Below, in pieces: positions 17,894-26,532 of a stretch of 64,000 bases of DNA. Within the stretch, counting starts at the first letter, position 1; each line of letters opens with the position of its first letter. The stretch covers positions 1,676,001-1,740,000 of the forward strand of contig NZ_CP018155.1 in the NCBI RefSeq assembly GCF_001889045.1, given 5' to 3'. The stretch is from Tenacibaculum todarodis (GTDB lineage Bacteria > Bacteroidota > Bacteroidia > Flavobacteriales > Flavobacteriaceae). Both the position numbers and the translations under genes were made by a program. Under the pieces are notes generated by a model. That model had not been told where the DNA came from. It saw only the letters and a list, made by a program, of their open reading frames with translations, and searched no databases.

Positions 17894-17916
17894 ATTCACA
17901 ATAGTTAGCAAACTAG

Positions 17917-17997
17917 TTTAGCCCTGATTGAACGGTTTGTTTGAGCTCTTTTGTGAAGAATGAACAAAAAGCGAGTAGTGAAAGCAGGAAATAGCTT
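17917..17997 (+). repeat. Structured intergenic repeat, copy 1 of 2
   Basis: This 81-nt element has a 36-nt left part starting TTTAGCCCTGATTGAACGG and a 32-nt right part ending GCAGGAAATAGCTT. Both are identical to the copy at 28426-28523 (opposite strand). The ends can pair (AGC-CCTG with CAGG-AAATA-GCT). The centre forms TTTTGT / ACAAAA. The middle differs completely from copy 2, but its stem remains paired. There is no coding potential. Confidence 0.8.
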
Positions 17998-18007
17998 AAA
18001 CAAAAAC

Positions 18008-18041
18008 AAAAAAACGCTCTGAAAAATCAGAGCGTTTTTTA
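18008..18041. terminator. Bidirectional terminator between rodA and rpsT
   Basis: ACGCTCTGA (18014-18022), AAAA, TCAGAGCGT (18027-18035): a perfect 9-bp stem flanked by an A tract and a T tract. It can end transcription from rodA (plus) and from rpsT (minus). Confidence 0.9.
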
Positions 18042-18065
18042 ATAAGAAAAATTCTTATTAATTTT

Positions 18066-18317
18066 TTATAAAGCTGCTACTTGCTTAGTCAATTTAGACT
18101 TTAAGTTAGCTGCTTTATTCTTATGAATAATGTTATTCTTTGCTAATTTGTCTAACATAGAAATAACTTTAGTTAACATCCCTTCAGCTTCTTTCTTATC
18201 TGAAGATGCACGTAAGTCTCTTACAGCATTACGTGTAGTTTTATGCTGATATTTGTTACGTAATCTCTTAGCTTCGTTACTTCTAATCCTCTTTAATGCT
18301 GACTTGTGATTTGCCAT
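18066..18317 (-). CDS. rpsT: 30S ribosomal protein S20
   Basis: S20 is a primary 16S rRNA-binding protein made of long helices. At 83 residues it is Lys/Arg/Ala-rich, beginning [20 protein letters not shown] as expected for the family and ending [13 protein letters not shown]. It is transcribed away from the neighbouring tRNA-Glu on the same strand, with 36 nt between them, so both may come from the tRNA promoter. Confidence 0.96.
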   Translation of the reverse strand: MANHKSALKRIRSNEAKRLRNKYQHKTTRNAVRDLRASSDKKEAEGMLTKVISMLDKLAKNNIIHKNKAANLKSKLTKQVAAL

Positions 18318-18353
18318 CTTACTTTTTTCTTATTTAGTTTATATAAAACTTTG

Positions 18354-18425
18354 TAGTCCGTACGGGAATCGAACCCGTGTTACATGGATGAAAACCATGC
18401 GTCCTAACCCCTAGACGAACGGACC
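18354..18425 (-). tRNA. tRNA-Glu (anticodon TTC)
   Basis: On the minus strand a full cloverleaf is visible. The acceptor stem is GGTCCGT / ACGGACT and the D arm GTCTAGGGGTTAGGAC. The anticodon arm is CATGG-TTTTCAT-CCATG with anticodon TTC, and the T arm is ACGGG-TTCGATT-CCCGT with the GTTCGATTC signature. The discriminator base is A; CCA is not encoded. Length is 72 nt. Confidence 0.96.
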
Positions 18426-18455
18426 AGTAGCAATCAATCTTATCGATTGCGGGTG

Positions 18456-18485
18456 CAAATATACAACGTTTTTCAACATTTGCAA
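18456..18485 (-). promoter_or_regulatory. Promoter of tRNA-Glu (and probably rpsT)
   Basis: On the minus strand TTG (18485-18483), 19 nt, TATATTTG (18463-18456): the ideal Bacteroidota promoter. It starts transcription about 25 nt before the tRNA, leaving a short leader with a GCAATC/GATTGC inverted repeat. Confidence 0.8.
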
Positions 18486-18516
18486 TAATTTTTTAAAAAA
18501 AAATCATTTTTTTTTT

Positions 18517-18544
18517 TAGATCCCTGTTTTCACGGGAATGTCAG
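18517..18544. repeat. Palindromic repeat remnant downstream of proS
   Basis: Around TCCCTG-TTTT-CAC-GGGA (18521-18536) a hairpin with one bulged C is flanked by TTAGA and ATGTCAG. The form ATTCCCGTGAAAACAGGGAT on the minus strand resembles the widespread short palindromes of the GTCATTCCCG type. A run of T (18507-18517) precedes it. It is a single copy here. Confidence 0.4.
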
Positions 18545-18559
18545 TTTTAATTAAAGCCT

Positions 18560-18585
18560 AAAAACAAAGTCTTTAGAGACTCTTT
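18560..18585 (-). terminator. Weak terminator after proS
   Basis: On the minus strand AGTCT (18581-18577), CTAA, AGACT (18572-18568) is followed by TTGTTTTT. The stem is only 5 bp, extendable by flanking A-T pairs, but it is placed 8 nt after the proS stop. Confidence 0.55.
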
Positions 18586-18589
18586 TCAA

Positions 18590-20068
18590 TTAATATGCTT
18601 TAGCAAATAAAACTCTTTTTGAAGACGGCTTTCCTGAATAAATACAGGATCCGGACTCTTCTTTTGCGTCATTAGGGATACACCTAATTGTAGCTTTTGT
18701 AAGCTCTTTTATCTTATCTTCTGTCTCTTCAGAACCATCCCAATGCGCAGAAACAAAACCTCCTTTAGTTTCTATTACTTCTTTAAACTCATCAAAAGTT
18801 GTTACTTCTGTAGTATGTTGCTCTCTATAAGAAAGTGCTTTATTGAATAAGTTCTCTTGAATTTCTTCTAAAAGTACTGCAACAAAATCTACTACTTCAT
18901 CTTGAGAAATAGTTTGTTTTTCTAATGTATCTCTACGAGCTACCTCTACAGTGTTATTTTCTAAATCTCTATTACCAATTGCAATTCTAACTGGAACTCC
19001 TTTTAACTCATATTCTGCAAACTTTGCTCCTGGTCTATAAGTGTCTCTATCATCAAATTTTACAGAGATTCCTTTAGCCTTTAATTCTTTTACAAAAACA
19101 TTAACTTTCTCAGAAATAGCGGCTAATTGCTCTTCTCCTTTATATATAGGAACAATTGCTACTTGAATTGGCGCTAACTTTGGAGGCAGAACCAATCCTA
19201 AATCATCTGAATGCGTCATTATTAAACCACCAATTAAACGTGTTGAAACTCCCCAAGAAGTTGCCCAAACGTATTCTTGCTTACCTTCTTTAGAAGTATA
19301 TTTAACATCAAATGCTTTGGCAAAATTTTGTCCTAAAAAGTGAGAAGTACCTGCTTGCAATGCTTTACCATCTTGCATTAAAGCTTCAATTGTATAGGTC
19401 TCATCTGCTCCTGCAAAACGTTCACTCTCTGTCTTTGCTCCTTTTACAACTGGCATTGCCATAAAGTTTTCTGCAAAGGTTGCATACACTTCTTGCATTT
19501 GCTTAGATTCTGAAATAGCTTCTTCTTTTGTTGTATGTGCTGTATGTCCTTCTTGCCATAAAAACTCTGCCGTTCTTAAAAATAAACGTGTACGCATTTC
19601 CCAACGAAACACATTTGCCCATTGATTTATTAACAATGGTAAATCTCTGTGAGATTGAACCCATCCTTTAAATGTATTCCATATAATTGCTTCAGAAGTT
19701 GGACGAATAACTAACTCTTCCTCTAACTTTGCTTTTGGATCTACACGTAGTTTCCCTTCTTTTTCCGGATCGTTTTGTAAACGATAATGAGTTACAACCG
19801 CACACTCTTTTGCAAAACCTTCTGCATTTTTTTCTTCAGCTTCAAACAAACTTTTAGGCACTAAAAGTGGAAAATAAGCATTTTGATGCCCTGTTTCTTT
19901 AAACATTTTATCTAATTCCGCTTTCATATTCTCCCAAATAGCATAGCCATAAGGTTTAATAACCATACAACCACGTACAGCAGAATTTTCAGCTAAATCA
20001 GCTTTTACAACTAGTTCATTATACCATTTCGAATAATCTTCGGAACGCTTTGTCAATTTTTTACTCAT
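18590..20068 (-). CDS. proS: Prolyl-tRNA synthetase (short, archaeal/eukaryotic-type)
   Basis: The enzyme charges tRNA-Pro with proline in the cytoplasm. The 492-residue length and the layout without the inserted editing domain identify the ProS type 3 form common in Bacteroidota. Class II motifs: motif 1 region with [16 protein letters not shown], motif 2 [22 protein letters not shown] (split: NVFRWE and [14 protein letters not shown]), and motif 3 [17 protein letters not shown]. The anticodon-binding domain ([12 protein letters not shown] onward) and the C-terminal zinc-type domain with [21 protein letters not shown] follow. It is transcribed alone. Confidence 0.96.
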   Translation of the reverse strand: MSKKLTKRSEDYSKWYNELVVKADLAENSAVRGCMVIKPYGYAIWENMKAELDKMFKETGHQNAYFPLLVPKSLFEAEEKNAEGFAKECAVVTHYRLQNDPEKEGKLRVDPKAKLEEELVIRPTSEAIIWNTFKGWVQSHRDLPLLINQWANVFRWEMRTRLFLRTAEFLWQEGHTAHTTKEEAISESKQMQEVYATFAENFMAMPVVKGAKTESERFAGADETYTIEALMQDGKALQAGTSHFLGQNFAKAFDVKYTSKEGKQEYVWATSWGVSTRLIGGLIMTHSDDLGLVLPPKLAPIQVAIVPIYKGEEQLAAISEKVNVFVKELKAKGISVKFDDRDTYRPGAKFAEYELKGVPVRIAIGNRDLENNTVEVARRDTLEKQTISQDEVVDFVAVLLEEIQENLFNKALSYREQHTTEVTTFDEFKEVIETKGGFVSAHWDGSEETEDKIKELTKATIRCIPNDAKEESGSCIYSGKPSSKRVLFAKAY

Positions 20069-20252
20069 AATCAGAAGTTTGGCACAAAACTTGCTACCTA
20101 AATAAATGTAATTTGTGTTTGCAAAATTGTGATTTTTATTAAAATCGAAACAAAACTACACTAAAAAAGGTAAGTTGCCTAACAGTTAGTTTTAATTTTG
20201 TAAATTATCGATTCAAAAAGAATAAGAGAAAAAACCTTAAATACTAGAAAAC

Positions 20253-21407
20253 ATGAAGTTACATTACGCCAACACCAAACTTCCACTTTATATGTTATCA
20301 TTTTTAATGCTAACAACTTTAATTTCTTGCGGAACTGCGCAAACTGTAACTAATAGCGAAGATGGTATCTACGCTGATAGTAATTCTGAAACTGAAGGAA
20401 GAAGAGTTATTATTGCAGATCAAAAAGAATATAGAGAATACAACGACAATTATTTTACAAAGGAGTTACAACGTTTAGATGAATTAAACGGTTCTGATAT
20501 TATAACAGATATTGATAGCTATAAATCTTATGGCGATGAAGATGAGGAATATGAAGAAGAAATATACGAAGATGATTCTCAAACTAGAATAACTTATAAT
20601 GAACCTTGGGGTTATGACAATGCAGATGTTGTTATAAATATTAATACCGGTTTTGGCTACAACTCATATTGGGGTTCACCTTTCTACGGTTATGGATATG
20701 GATGGAACCGCTGGAATAGATGGAATCGTTGGAATAGATGGGGATATAACTCATGGCACCCTTATCATTATGGAGGTTATTGGAATACTGGATTTTATGG
20801 TGGCGGATATGCTTACTACGGAAACCCTTATTATACTCCATACAGATATGGAAACTACTACAGAAATGGAAATTACTACAGAAACACTCGTAGAGGAGCA
20901 AATTCTTACAGAGGAAGATATAGTGTAGCATCTAATTCTCGAAGAGGATACGCTAACAATAGAAGAGTAAATACCAAAACTAGAAACTCTCGTTCTGCTA
21001 GAAATGGAAGAACTGTTAATTCTACAAGGTCTAAAAGAACTATAAGACAATATAATAGTAACGGTAAAATACGCTCTACAAGAAGCACACGCAATACAAG
21101 AGGAGTCAAACCAGTAAGAAGTACACGTACTAATAGAACTGGAGGAGTAAAAAACACTAGAAATACAAAATCTACTAGAAACGTAAGAAGTACAACTCCT
21201 AAAAGAAGCACAAAGAGATATTCTCAAAACTCTAAATCTACTCGTTCTTCTAGAAGCTATACTCCAAGTAGATCTTCTTCATCAAGAAATGCGTCTAGAA
21301 GCTCATCAAGAAGTTCTTCTTCTAGGAGTACTAGCAGTAGAAGCTCATCTTCAAGAAGTTCAGGAAACAGAAGTTCTTCCTCTAGAAGTAGCAGAGGAAG
21401 AAAATAA
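20253..21407 (+). CDS. Low-complexity lipoprotein with WNR repeats and Arg/Ser-rich tail
   Basis: The 384-residue protein has no recognised family. It has a lipoprotein signal with lipobox LISC (Cys26), an acidic region (about 85-110, DEDEEYEEEIYEDD) and an aromatic Gly/Tyr/Trp region with four WNR units in tandem (about 151-163). A roughly 170-residue basic tail follows, made of Arg, Ser, Thr and Asn (SSSRSS-type repeats). The basic tail on a surface-anchored protein might bind nucleic acid, polysaccharide or the envelope. The tail's codons vary while the composition is kept, which supports a real protein. Long frames on the opposite strand are shadows of its repeats. It is 51 nt upstream of the OmpP1-type gene. 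Confidence 0.8.
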   Translation: MKLHYANTKLPLYMLSFLMLTTLISCGTAQTVTNSEDGIYADSNSETEGRRVIIADQKEYREYNDNYFTKELQRLDELNGSDIITDIDSYKSYGDEDEEYEEEIYEDDSQTRITYNEPWGYDNADVVININTGFGYNSYWGSPFYGYGYGWNRWNRWNRWNRWGYNSWHPYHYGGYWNTGFYGGGYAYYGNPYYTPYRYGNYYRNGNYYRNTRRGANSYRGRYSVASNSRRGYANNRRVNTKTRNSRSARNGRTVNSTRSKRTIRQYNSNGKIRSTRSTRNTRGVKPVRSTRTNRTGGVKNTRNTKSTRNVRSTTPKRSTKRYSQNSKSTRSSRSYTPSRSSSSRNASRSSSRSSSSRSTSSRSSSSRSSGNRSSSSRSSRGRK

Positions 21408-21458
21408 TATATTCTTAACCAATCTTTATAAAGTTAAGTAAAACGAATTAGCAAAAAC

Positions 21459-22844
21459 ATGAAAAGAATTTTAACATTCGCGGCAATTGTCGCTACAACT
21501 TTCACGTCCTATTCTCAATCTTTAGGTTATAATGATTTAGGAATTTTATTTGGACAAGACAACAATTATGGAACCTCTAGATTTAACGCAATGAGCGGTG
21601 CTTTTGGAGCATTAGGAGGAGACGTTTCTTCTATAGGAATAAATCCAGCAGGTGCTGCGGTTGCAAACAATAGTATGTTTTCTGTAACATTGGGAAACAA
21701 AAATAATGATGTAAATGCAAGTTATTACGGCACCACATTTAATACAGAAGAGGACTATTTTAATATCTCACAAGCAGGTGGAATACTAGTTTTTGACACA
21801 AACTCAAACTCTGGGTGGAGTAATTTTGCATTATCTTTTAATTACAGGTTAAAAAATAATTTTGAAAATTATTTTGGTGTAGACGGAAATAACGGAGAAG
21901 CTTACTATAATGTACACCCTAATGACAATGCTAATCCTCAAACAGAATTTAACAACGCACAAGAACAACGTTTTGAAAACTATTTAAATGGAGAATCCAG
22001 TGTGTTTACAATGGGATTTTCTGCTGCACATGAAAATAAATTATTTGTTGGGGCATCGGTTAATATACATGATATTAGGTTTGGACAAACAACTCAGTTA
22101 AATGAAATTAACCAAGACGGTGACGGAAACACTTTAGATGCTTTTAACGAACAGATTACCACTATTGAAGCAAATGGTTTTTCTCTTGGATTAGGTTTCA
22201 TATACAAGTTACACCAAAACTTTAGAATTGGTTTAGCCTACGAAACACCAACTTGGTACAACGAAGTATTAGAAGATTCTAACATTATTCCATTCAATGA
22301 GAACTACCCAGATTACATTGGATATATGGATATTGAATCTGAACAACATGGTATATATAATGATGATGATTTTGAATATTTTGAATTAAATTCATTTCAA
22401 TTAAGAACACCAAGCAAACTTACTGCAAGTAGCGCTATAATCTTTGACAAACAAGGTTTAATCAGTTTAGATTACACATATCGAAACTATTCTAACACTA
22501 AATTTACAAGTAATGGTTTTAATGATGAAAACCAAGGTTTCTCAACAGACTATAGAGCAACACACGCAGTAAACGTTGGTACAGAATGGCGTTTTGACAG
22601 AATGAGTTTACGCGCTGGTTATCATTACGAACAGAACCCTTTAAAAGATGCCTTAGATAGCGATAACAAAAAAGGATACTCAGCTGGTTTAGGATATAAC
22701 TTTGGTAAATTTAAATTTGATTTAGCTTATAGAAATTCTGGTGTAAACGCTCCATATTCAATCTACAATAGCGCAACAGTTAGTCCAATAGAATTAAATA
22801 CAAACAACACAAGAATTACAGGTACACTAACCTTTAATTTATAG
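21459..22844 (+). CDS. OmpP1/FadL-family outer-membrane protein
   Basis: This 461-residue beta-barrel protein has a signal peptide (to SYSQ, about residue 19). The family N-terminus is LGYNDLGILFG...SRFNAMSGAFGALGGDVSSI, where the FadL-type GGD/NPAG region (GINPAGAAVANNS) follows. The C-terminal strand ends in Leu after TGTLTFNL. FadL proteins move hydrophobic molecules (for example long-chain fatty acids) across the outer membrane. The actual substrate is unknown, and many Bacteroidota members are annotated only as hemin or aromatic transporters. A strong terminator follows. Confidence 0.85.
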   Translation: MKRILTFAAIVATTFTSYSQSLGYNDLGILFGQDNNYGTSRFNAMSGAFGALGGDVSSIGINPAGAAVANNSMFSVTLGNKNNDVNASYYGTTFNTEEDYFNISQAGGILVFDTNSNSGWSNFALSFNYRLKNNFENYFGVDGNNGEAYYNVHPNDNANPQTEFNNAQEQRFENYLNGESSVFTMGFSAAHENKLFVGASVNIHDIRFGQTTQLNEINQDGDGNTLDAFNEQITTIEANGFSLGLGFIYKLHQNFRIGLAYETPTWYNEVLEDSNIIPFNENYPDYIGYMDIESEQHGIYNDDDFEYFELNSFQLRTPSKLTASSAIIFDKQGLISLDYTYRNYSNTKFTSNGFNDENQGFSTDYRATHAVNVGTEWRFDRMSLRAGYHYEQNPLKDALDSDNKKGYSAGLGYNFGKFKFDLAYRNSGVNAPYSIYNSATVSPIELNTNNTRITGTLTFNL

Positions 22845-22860
22845 AAAGAATAAAAAGTAA

Positions 22861-22888
22861 AAAAAATCCCGCAATAGCGGGATTTTTT
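22861..22888 (+). terminator. Terminator after the OmpP1/FadL gene
   Basis: AAAAATCCCGC (22862-22872), AATA, GCGGGATTTTT (22877-22887): an 11-bp perfect stem with a T run. Confidence 0.92.
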
Positions 22889-22914
22889 TATTACTAAAAG
22901 TCAGTTTTTTACCG

Positions 22915-22922
22915 TAATTTTG
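22915..22922 (+). promoter_or_regulatory. -7 box upstream of the Nfu-type gene
   Basis: TAATTTTG is an exact TAnnTTTG match 62 nt before the ATG at 22985. No TTG is seen at the right distance upstream. Confidence 0.4.
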
Positions 22923-22984
22923 CAACTCCTTTTGCATTATAAAATGCATATAATAAATTTAGCTGATTTCAGTTTTCCTTAAAG

Positions 22985-23884
22985 ATGAAAGACATTAAAA
23001 TAACAATACAAGAAACCAATAACAATGCAATTATTAAATTTGTAAGTAATTCAATTTTAATAAACGGCGGTAGTTATGAGTTTACCAATATAGACGAGGC
23101 AAAAAACTCGCCTTTAGCACAACAATTATTTTATTTACCATTTGTAAAAAAAATATTTGTTACAGCTAACTTTATAGCAATTCAACGTTTTGACATTGTA
23201 GAATGGAGTGACGTACAAGAAGAAGTACGAGAACAAGTTGAAACGTATTTACAAGAAGGTAATACAGTAATAAAAGAAGAAAGAACAAACAAAAAAGAGG
23301 CAATTGAAGTGTATGCAGAAGTTACTCCAAATCCTTCAGTAATGAAATTTGGAACAAACAAAGCACTTACACAAACTGATGTTGAATTTAAGAATATTGA
23401 TGAAGCAAGTAAGTCTTCTCCTCTAGCACAAGCATTATTTGTTTTTCCGTTTGTTAAAGAAGTATTTATTTCTGACAATTATGTTTCTATTTCTAAATAT
23501 GATATGGTGGAATGGAATGAAGTTTACGGAGAAGTAAGAACTTTTATTAGAGAATATTTACAAGAAGGTAAAACCATTTTAAAAGAACTTCCAAAACAAG
23601 ACGAATCAAAAAAAGAAATTATAGTTTCTAAAGAAGATTTATCTGAAACATCAGCCAAGATAATTGATATTTTAGATGAATACATTAAACCTGCTGTTGC
23701 TTCTGATGGTGGAAACATTGCATTTCAATCTTATAATGAAGAGAGTAAACGTGTAAGCGTAATTTTACAAGGAGCTTGTAGCGGTTGTCCATCTTCTACC
23801 ATTACTTTAAAAAATGGAATTGAAACCATGTTAAAAGAAATGTTACCAAATAAAATTAACGAAGTAGTTGCAATAAATGGGTAA
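22985..23884 (+). CDS. NifU/Nfu-type iron-sulfur carrier with duplicated N-domain
   Basis: This cytoplasmic protein of 299 residues has a C-terminal NifU-like domain (about 218-299) with the cluster-binding CxxC (GACSGCPSST, Cys265/Cys268). Nfu proteins carry 4Fe-4S clusters to apo-enzymes. The N-terminal part has two Nfu-N-type domains in tandem (about 1-98 and 107-200). They share FTNIDEAKNSPLAQQLFYLPFV versus FKNIDEASKSSPLAQALFVFPFV (compare IDEA...SPLAQ), IVEWSDV versus MVEWNEV, and YLQEGNT versus YLQEGKT. A single Nfu-N domain is usual. It lies upstream of menG and porT. Confidence 0.93.
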   Translation: MKDIKITIQETNNNAIIKFVSNSILINGGSYEFTNIDEAKNSPLAQQLFYLPFVKKIFVTANFIAIQRFDIVEWSDVQEEVREQVETYLQEGNTVIKEERTNKKEAIEVYAEVTPNPSVMKFGTNKALTQTDVEFKNIDEASKSSPLAQALFVFPFVKEVFISDNYVSISKYDMVEWNEVYGEVRTFIREYLQEGKTILKELPKQDESKKEIIVSKEDLSETSAKIIDILDEYIKPAVASDGGNIAFQSYNEESKRVSVILQGACSGCPSSTITLKNGIETMLKEMLPNKINEVVAING

Positions 23885-23893
23885 TTCCGTTGG

Positions 23894-23917
23894 CAGTAAA
23901 CAGTTTTCAGTTTACTG
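23894..23917. repeat. Hairpin between the Nfu gene and menG
   Basis: CAGTAAAC (23894-23901) and GTTTACTG (23910-23917) are exact complements with an 8-nt loop and no T run. It resembles short intergenic palindromes, not a terminator. Confidence 0.5.
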
Positions 23918-23950
23918 TAATATTGAATTTCAAAATAAAATAAACCTTGA

Positions 23951-24679
23951 ATGAGTAAATTGGTAAAACCTTATAAAGATTCTGACTTAGGAAAAAAAGA
24001 GCAAGTTGCTAAAATGTTTGATAACATTTCTGAAAATTACGATGGCTTAAACCGTGTAATTTCTTTAGGAATAGATGTTAGCTGGCGTAAAAAAGTAGTG
24101 AAATTGGTTGGAGAAAATAATCCAAAACAAATTTTAGATATCGCAACAGGAACTGGAGATTTAGCTATGATGATGGCAGCATTAAATCCAGATCGTATTG
24201 TTGGTTTAGATATTTCTGCCGGAATGCTAGAAGTTGGTAAACAAAAAATAGCAAAAGCAAATCTTTCAAGCAAAATAGAAATGATTGTTGGAGACAGTGA
24301 AAACATGCCTTTTAAAGACAATACTTTCGACGCAATTACGGTTTCTTTTGGTGTAAGAAACTTTGAAAACTTAGACAAAGGTTTAACCGAAATAAATAGA
24401 GTTTTAAAACCTAATGGAAAATTGGTGATTTTAGAAACCTCTAATCCAACTAAATTTCCATTTAAACAAGGTTATAAATTATACACAAATATCGTTTTGC
24501 CAGTAATTGGGAAAATCTTCTCTAGAGACAAAGTAGCCTATTCTTATTTATCTGAAAGTGCAAATCATTTTCCTTTTGGAAAAGCCTTCAACAATATTTT
24601 ACAAAAAAATGGGTTTAGTAATACGAAAGATATTCCTGTAACTTTTGGAGTTGCATCAATTTATACAGCCACAAAATAA
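23951..24679 (+). CDS. menG: Demethylmenaquinone methyltransferase (UbiE/MenG)
   Basis: It transfers a methyl group from S-adenosylmethionine to demethylmenaquinone, the last step to the respiratory quinone. The 242-residue length is standard. The N-terminal [22 protein letters not shown], here split as [14 protein letters not shown], matches the UbiE signature. SAM motif I is [13 protein letters not shown] (about 65-77), with the family motif [15 protein letters not shown] later. Flavobacteria use menaquinone, so MenG is the likely role. It is 3 nt upstream of porT, an arrangement often kept in flavobacteria. Confidence 0.95.
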   Translation: MSKLVKPYKDSDLGKKEQVAKMFDNISENYDGLNRVISLGIDVSWRKKVVKLVGENNPKQILDIATGTGDLAMMMAALNPDRIVGLDISAGMLEVGKQKIAKANLSSKIEMIVGDSENMPFKDNTFDAITVSFGVRNFENLDKGLTEINRVLKPNGKLVILETSNPTKFPFKQGYKLYTNIVLPVIGKIFSRDKVAYSYLSESANHFPFGKAFNNILQKNGFSNTKDIPVTFGVASIYTATK

Positions 24680-24682
24680 CCA

Positions 24683-25390
24683 ATGAAGAAACAATTTATA
24701 ATTTTCGGTTTTTTACTTTTGATAATAGGCAATGTTTTTGCTCAAAGAGATAGAATAGAGAACTTACCTAGTTTTGATAAACCTCGTTTTCATTACGGAT
24801 TTTACTTAGGACTTAACAGAAACGACTTTAAATTAGACTATAGACCTAACTCTTCCACCAATAACCCACACGTTATTATTGAACCATCTATTGGTTTTAA
24901 TGTTGGTCTTATTGCAGATTACAGACTTCATAAGAACATTAATCTACGTTTTGAGCCAGGATTAATGACTAATACAAAAACCATAACTTTTAATCATGTT
25001 GTAGGTACGGATGCTCAAAGAGTAAGAGAGGAAGTTGGCTCAACGTTTTTACACATGCCTGTAATTTTAAAATTTAGCACGGACAGATTAGATAATGTTA
25101 GACCTTATATTTTAGGCGGATTATCTTTTGACCATAACTTTTCTAGTAATGAAGATCAACAAGACGATAATACTAGTGGAGAATTTAGAATGAAATCTAG
25201 TAATTTCATGTATGAAGTTGGTATTGGAATCGATATTTATTTACAATACTTTAAATTTTCACCATCAATTCGTGGTGTATTTGCAATTACAGACGAATTA
25301 AAATACGATGACACAAGTCCAAGTCAATGGACAGACCCAATAAACTACATGGGAACGCGAGGCGTATTTTTACACTTTGCATTTGAATAA
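24683..25390 (+). CDS. porT: PorT-family outer-membrane protein (type IX secretion)
   Basis: This 235-residue beta-barrel protein has a signal peptide (MKKQFIIFGFLLLIIGNVFA) and the family pattern PRFHYGFYLGLNRNDFKL near residue 35, PSIGFNVGLIADYRLHKNINLRFEPGL (split: GFNVGLIADYRLHKNINLR) and the closing FLHFAFE strand. PorT is needed for the type IX secretion system that exports gliding and adhesin proteins. The menG-porT gene pair supports the call. Other T9SS genes are not in the window. Confidence 0.88.
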   Translation: MKKQFIIFGFLLLIIGNVFAQRDRIENLPSFDKPRFHYGFYLGLNRNDFKLDYRPNSSTNNPHVIIEPSIGFNVGLIADYRLHKNINLRFEPGLMTNTKTITFNHVVGTDAQRVREEVGSTFLHMPVILKFSTDRLDNVRPYILGGLSFDHNFSSNEDQQDDNTSGEFRMKSSNFMYEVGIGIDIYLQYFKFSPSIRGVFAITDELKYDDTSPSQWTDPINYMGTRGVFLHFAFE

Positions 25391-25392
25391 TA

Positions 25393-25423
25393 AAAAAAAG
25401 GTTGCCATTTGGCAACCTTTTTA
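25393..25423 (+). terminator. Terminator after porT
   Basis: GGTTGCC (25400-25406), ATTT, GGCAACC (25411-25417) is flanked by an A run and a T run, giving a near-ideal intrinsic terminator. Confidence 0.92.
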
Positions 25424-25539
25424 ATTTTCTAAAGTATTAGAAAAATCCCTGAAAATATCACTTTTTCACTTTCTACCTTCTTCTTCTTATTCATAGCTAT
25501 TTATTAGACCCAATAAAAATAATTAGGTCACATAAAAAA

Positions 25540-25609
25540 GAAAGACTGCAATTAAGCAGCCTTTCTAAAAGATAGGAGTTTCCCCCAAAACTTTTGCCCT
25601 ATCTTTTTT
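25540..25609. terminator. Two consecutive hairpins between porT and the MscS-like gene
   Basis: Hairpin 1 is GAAAG-A-CTGC (25540-25549) / GCAG-C-CTTTC (25556-25565) with one mismatch. Hairpin 2 is AAAGATAGG (25568-25576) / CCTATCTTT (25598-25606), with an inner AGTTT/AAACT pairing. Both strands have T runs after a hairpin: minus after hairpin 1 at 25539-25534, plus after hairpin 2 to 25609. They may end the minus-strand channel gene, 57 nt away, or belong to a small RNA. Apart from this and the porT terminator I see nothing in 25391-25665. Confidence 0.6.
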
Positions 25610-25665
25610 CTATATATATTAAGACACGGCTATATTATATAAAGTCACAATAAAATTGTTTTTTT

Positions 25666-26496
25666 TTAATCTAAAACTTCAACCTTACTATCCACAACGT
25701 CTTTAATCGGTATAACCACCTTACCTTCAGAAGTTAACAAAACCAAGCAAATATTATCAATACTTATAATAACACCTTCGGTATCGTTAGTTTTTATCTT
25801 TTTTCCAATTTCTAAGTTCTTACGAGTATAATATCCAAACAACAAACGCTCAACAGCACCTCTAGAACCCAATCCAAATGCTATTGTAAATGCAGCTAGA
25901 ATAGAACCAATTATAAGTGTTAAATTACTTTTAATTACAGATGTATCAATACCTGCTTGATCTAATGCTGTAATTGATAAAAATATTACTATTAAATAAA
26001 AAGCAATGTTCCCAACTAAGTTTCCTCCAGAAATCTCTAAAGATTTAAACATAGAAGTTATCGCTTTTTTTACCATTGTACCTAAATACGCACCTGCTAC
26101 AAAAATTGCTAAAGCTGTTAGTAACCTTGGAAGATATGCAAAGAAGCTACTAATACCATTAGAAACAGTATCCATACCAAATATACCAGCACCAGCCATT
26201 ACAAATATTAAAATAAGAAACCATTTTAGTACACCTAAAATTACATTGGTTAACATTACATTAATAGTTGTATCTCCAAAAATTTCAGTCTCACTTAATT
26301 TTTCTGACCATTTATCAATATTTGTTTTTGCTAAAGCTTTACGGATTATATATAAAAATACTTTAATAAAAATCCATGAAACAATTATAAAACCAATAAA
26401 ACCAGCTACTGTTGGTAGAGATTCTACAAGTTTGTCAAAAATTTCTTTAAAAGGACCTATAATATCAATTTTTAAGTTTAGTAATAAGCTCTTCAT
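25666..26496 (-). CDS. MscS-like mechanosensitive channel protein
   Basis: The 276-residue inner-membrane protein has four to five helices (about 30-52, 85-108, 125-150, 160-180, 187-208). The channel-type helix pattern FAYLPRLLTALAIFVAGAYLG is that of the conserved TM helix found in MscS relatives. A short beta domain follows with LGSRGAVERLLFGYY and IGKKIKTNDTEGVIISIDN. It would open under membrane tension and release solutes. It lacks the large C-terminal cage of E. coli MscS. It lies downstream of an ECF sigma gene and a 62-residue gene on the same strand. Confidence 0.8.
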   Translation of the reverse strand: MKSLLLNLKIDIIGPFKEIFDKLVESLPTVAGFIGFIIVSWIFIKVFLYIIRKALAKTNIDKWSEKLSETEIFGDTTINVMLTNVILGVLKWFLILIFVMAGAGIFGMDTVSNGISSFFAYLPRLLTALAIFVAGAYLGTMVKKAITSMFKSLEISGGNLVGNIAFYLIVIFLSITALDQAGIDTSVIKSNLTLIIGSILAAFTIAFGLGSRGAVERLLFGYYTRKNLEIGKKIKTNDTEGVIISIDNICLVLLTSEGKVVIPIKDVVDSKVEVLD

Positions 26497-26532
26497 AATA
26501 ATTGGTTTTGGTTAATTATATTAATGTTATGG

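Noticed and set aside
20751..21227. Long open frame on the minus strand, inside the Arg/Ser-rich lipoprotein gene
   Set aside because: Its Ser/Cys/Ile-rich product is the complement of simple Arg/Ser/Thr codons; there is no start signal, no family and a full gene on the other strand.
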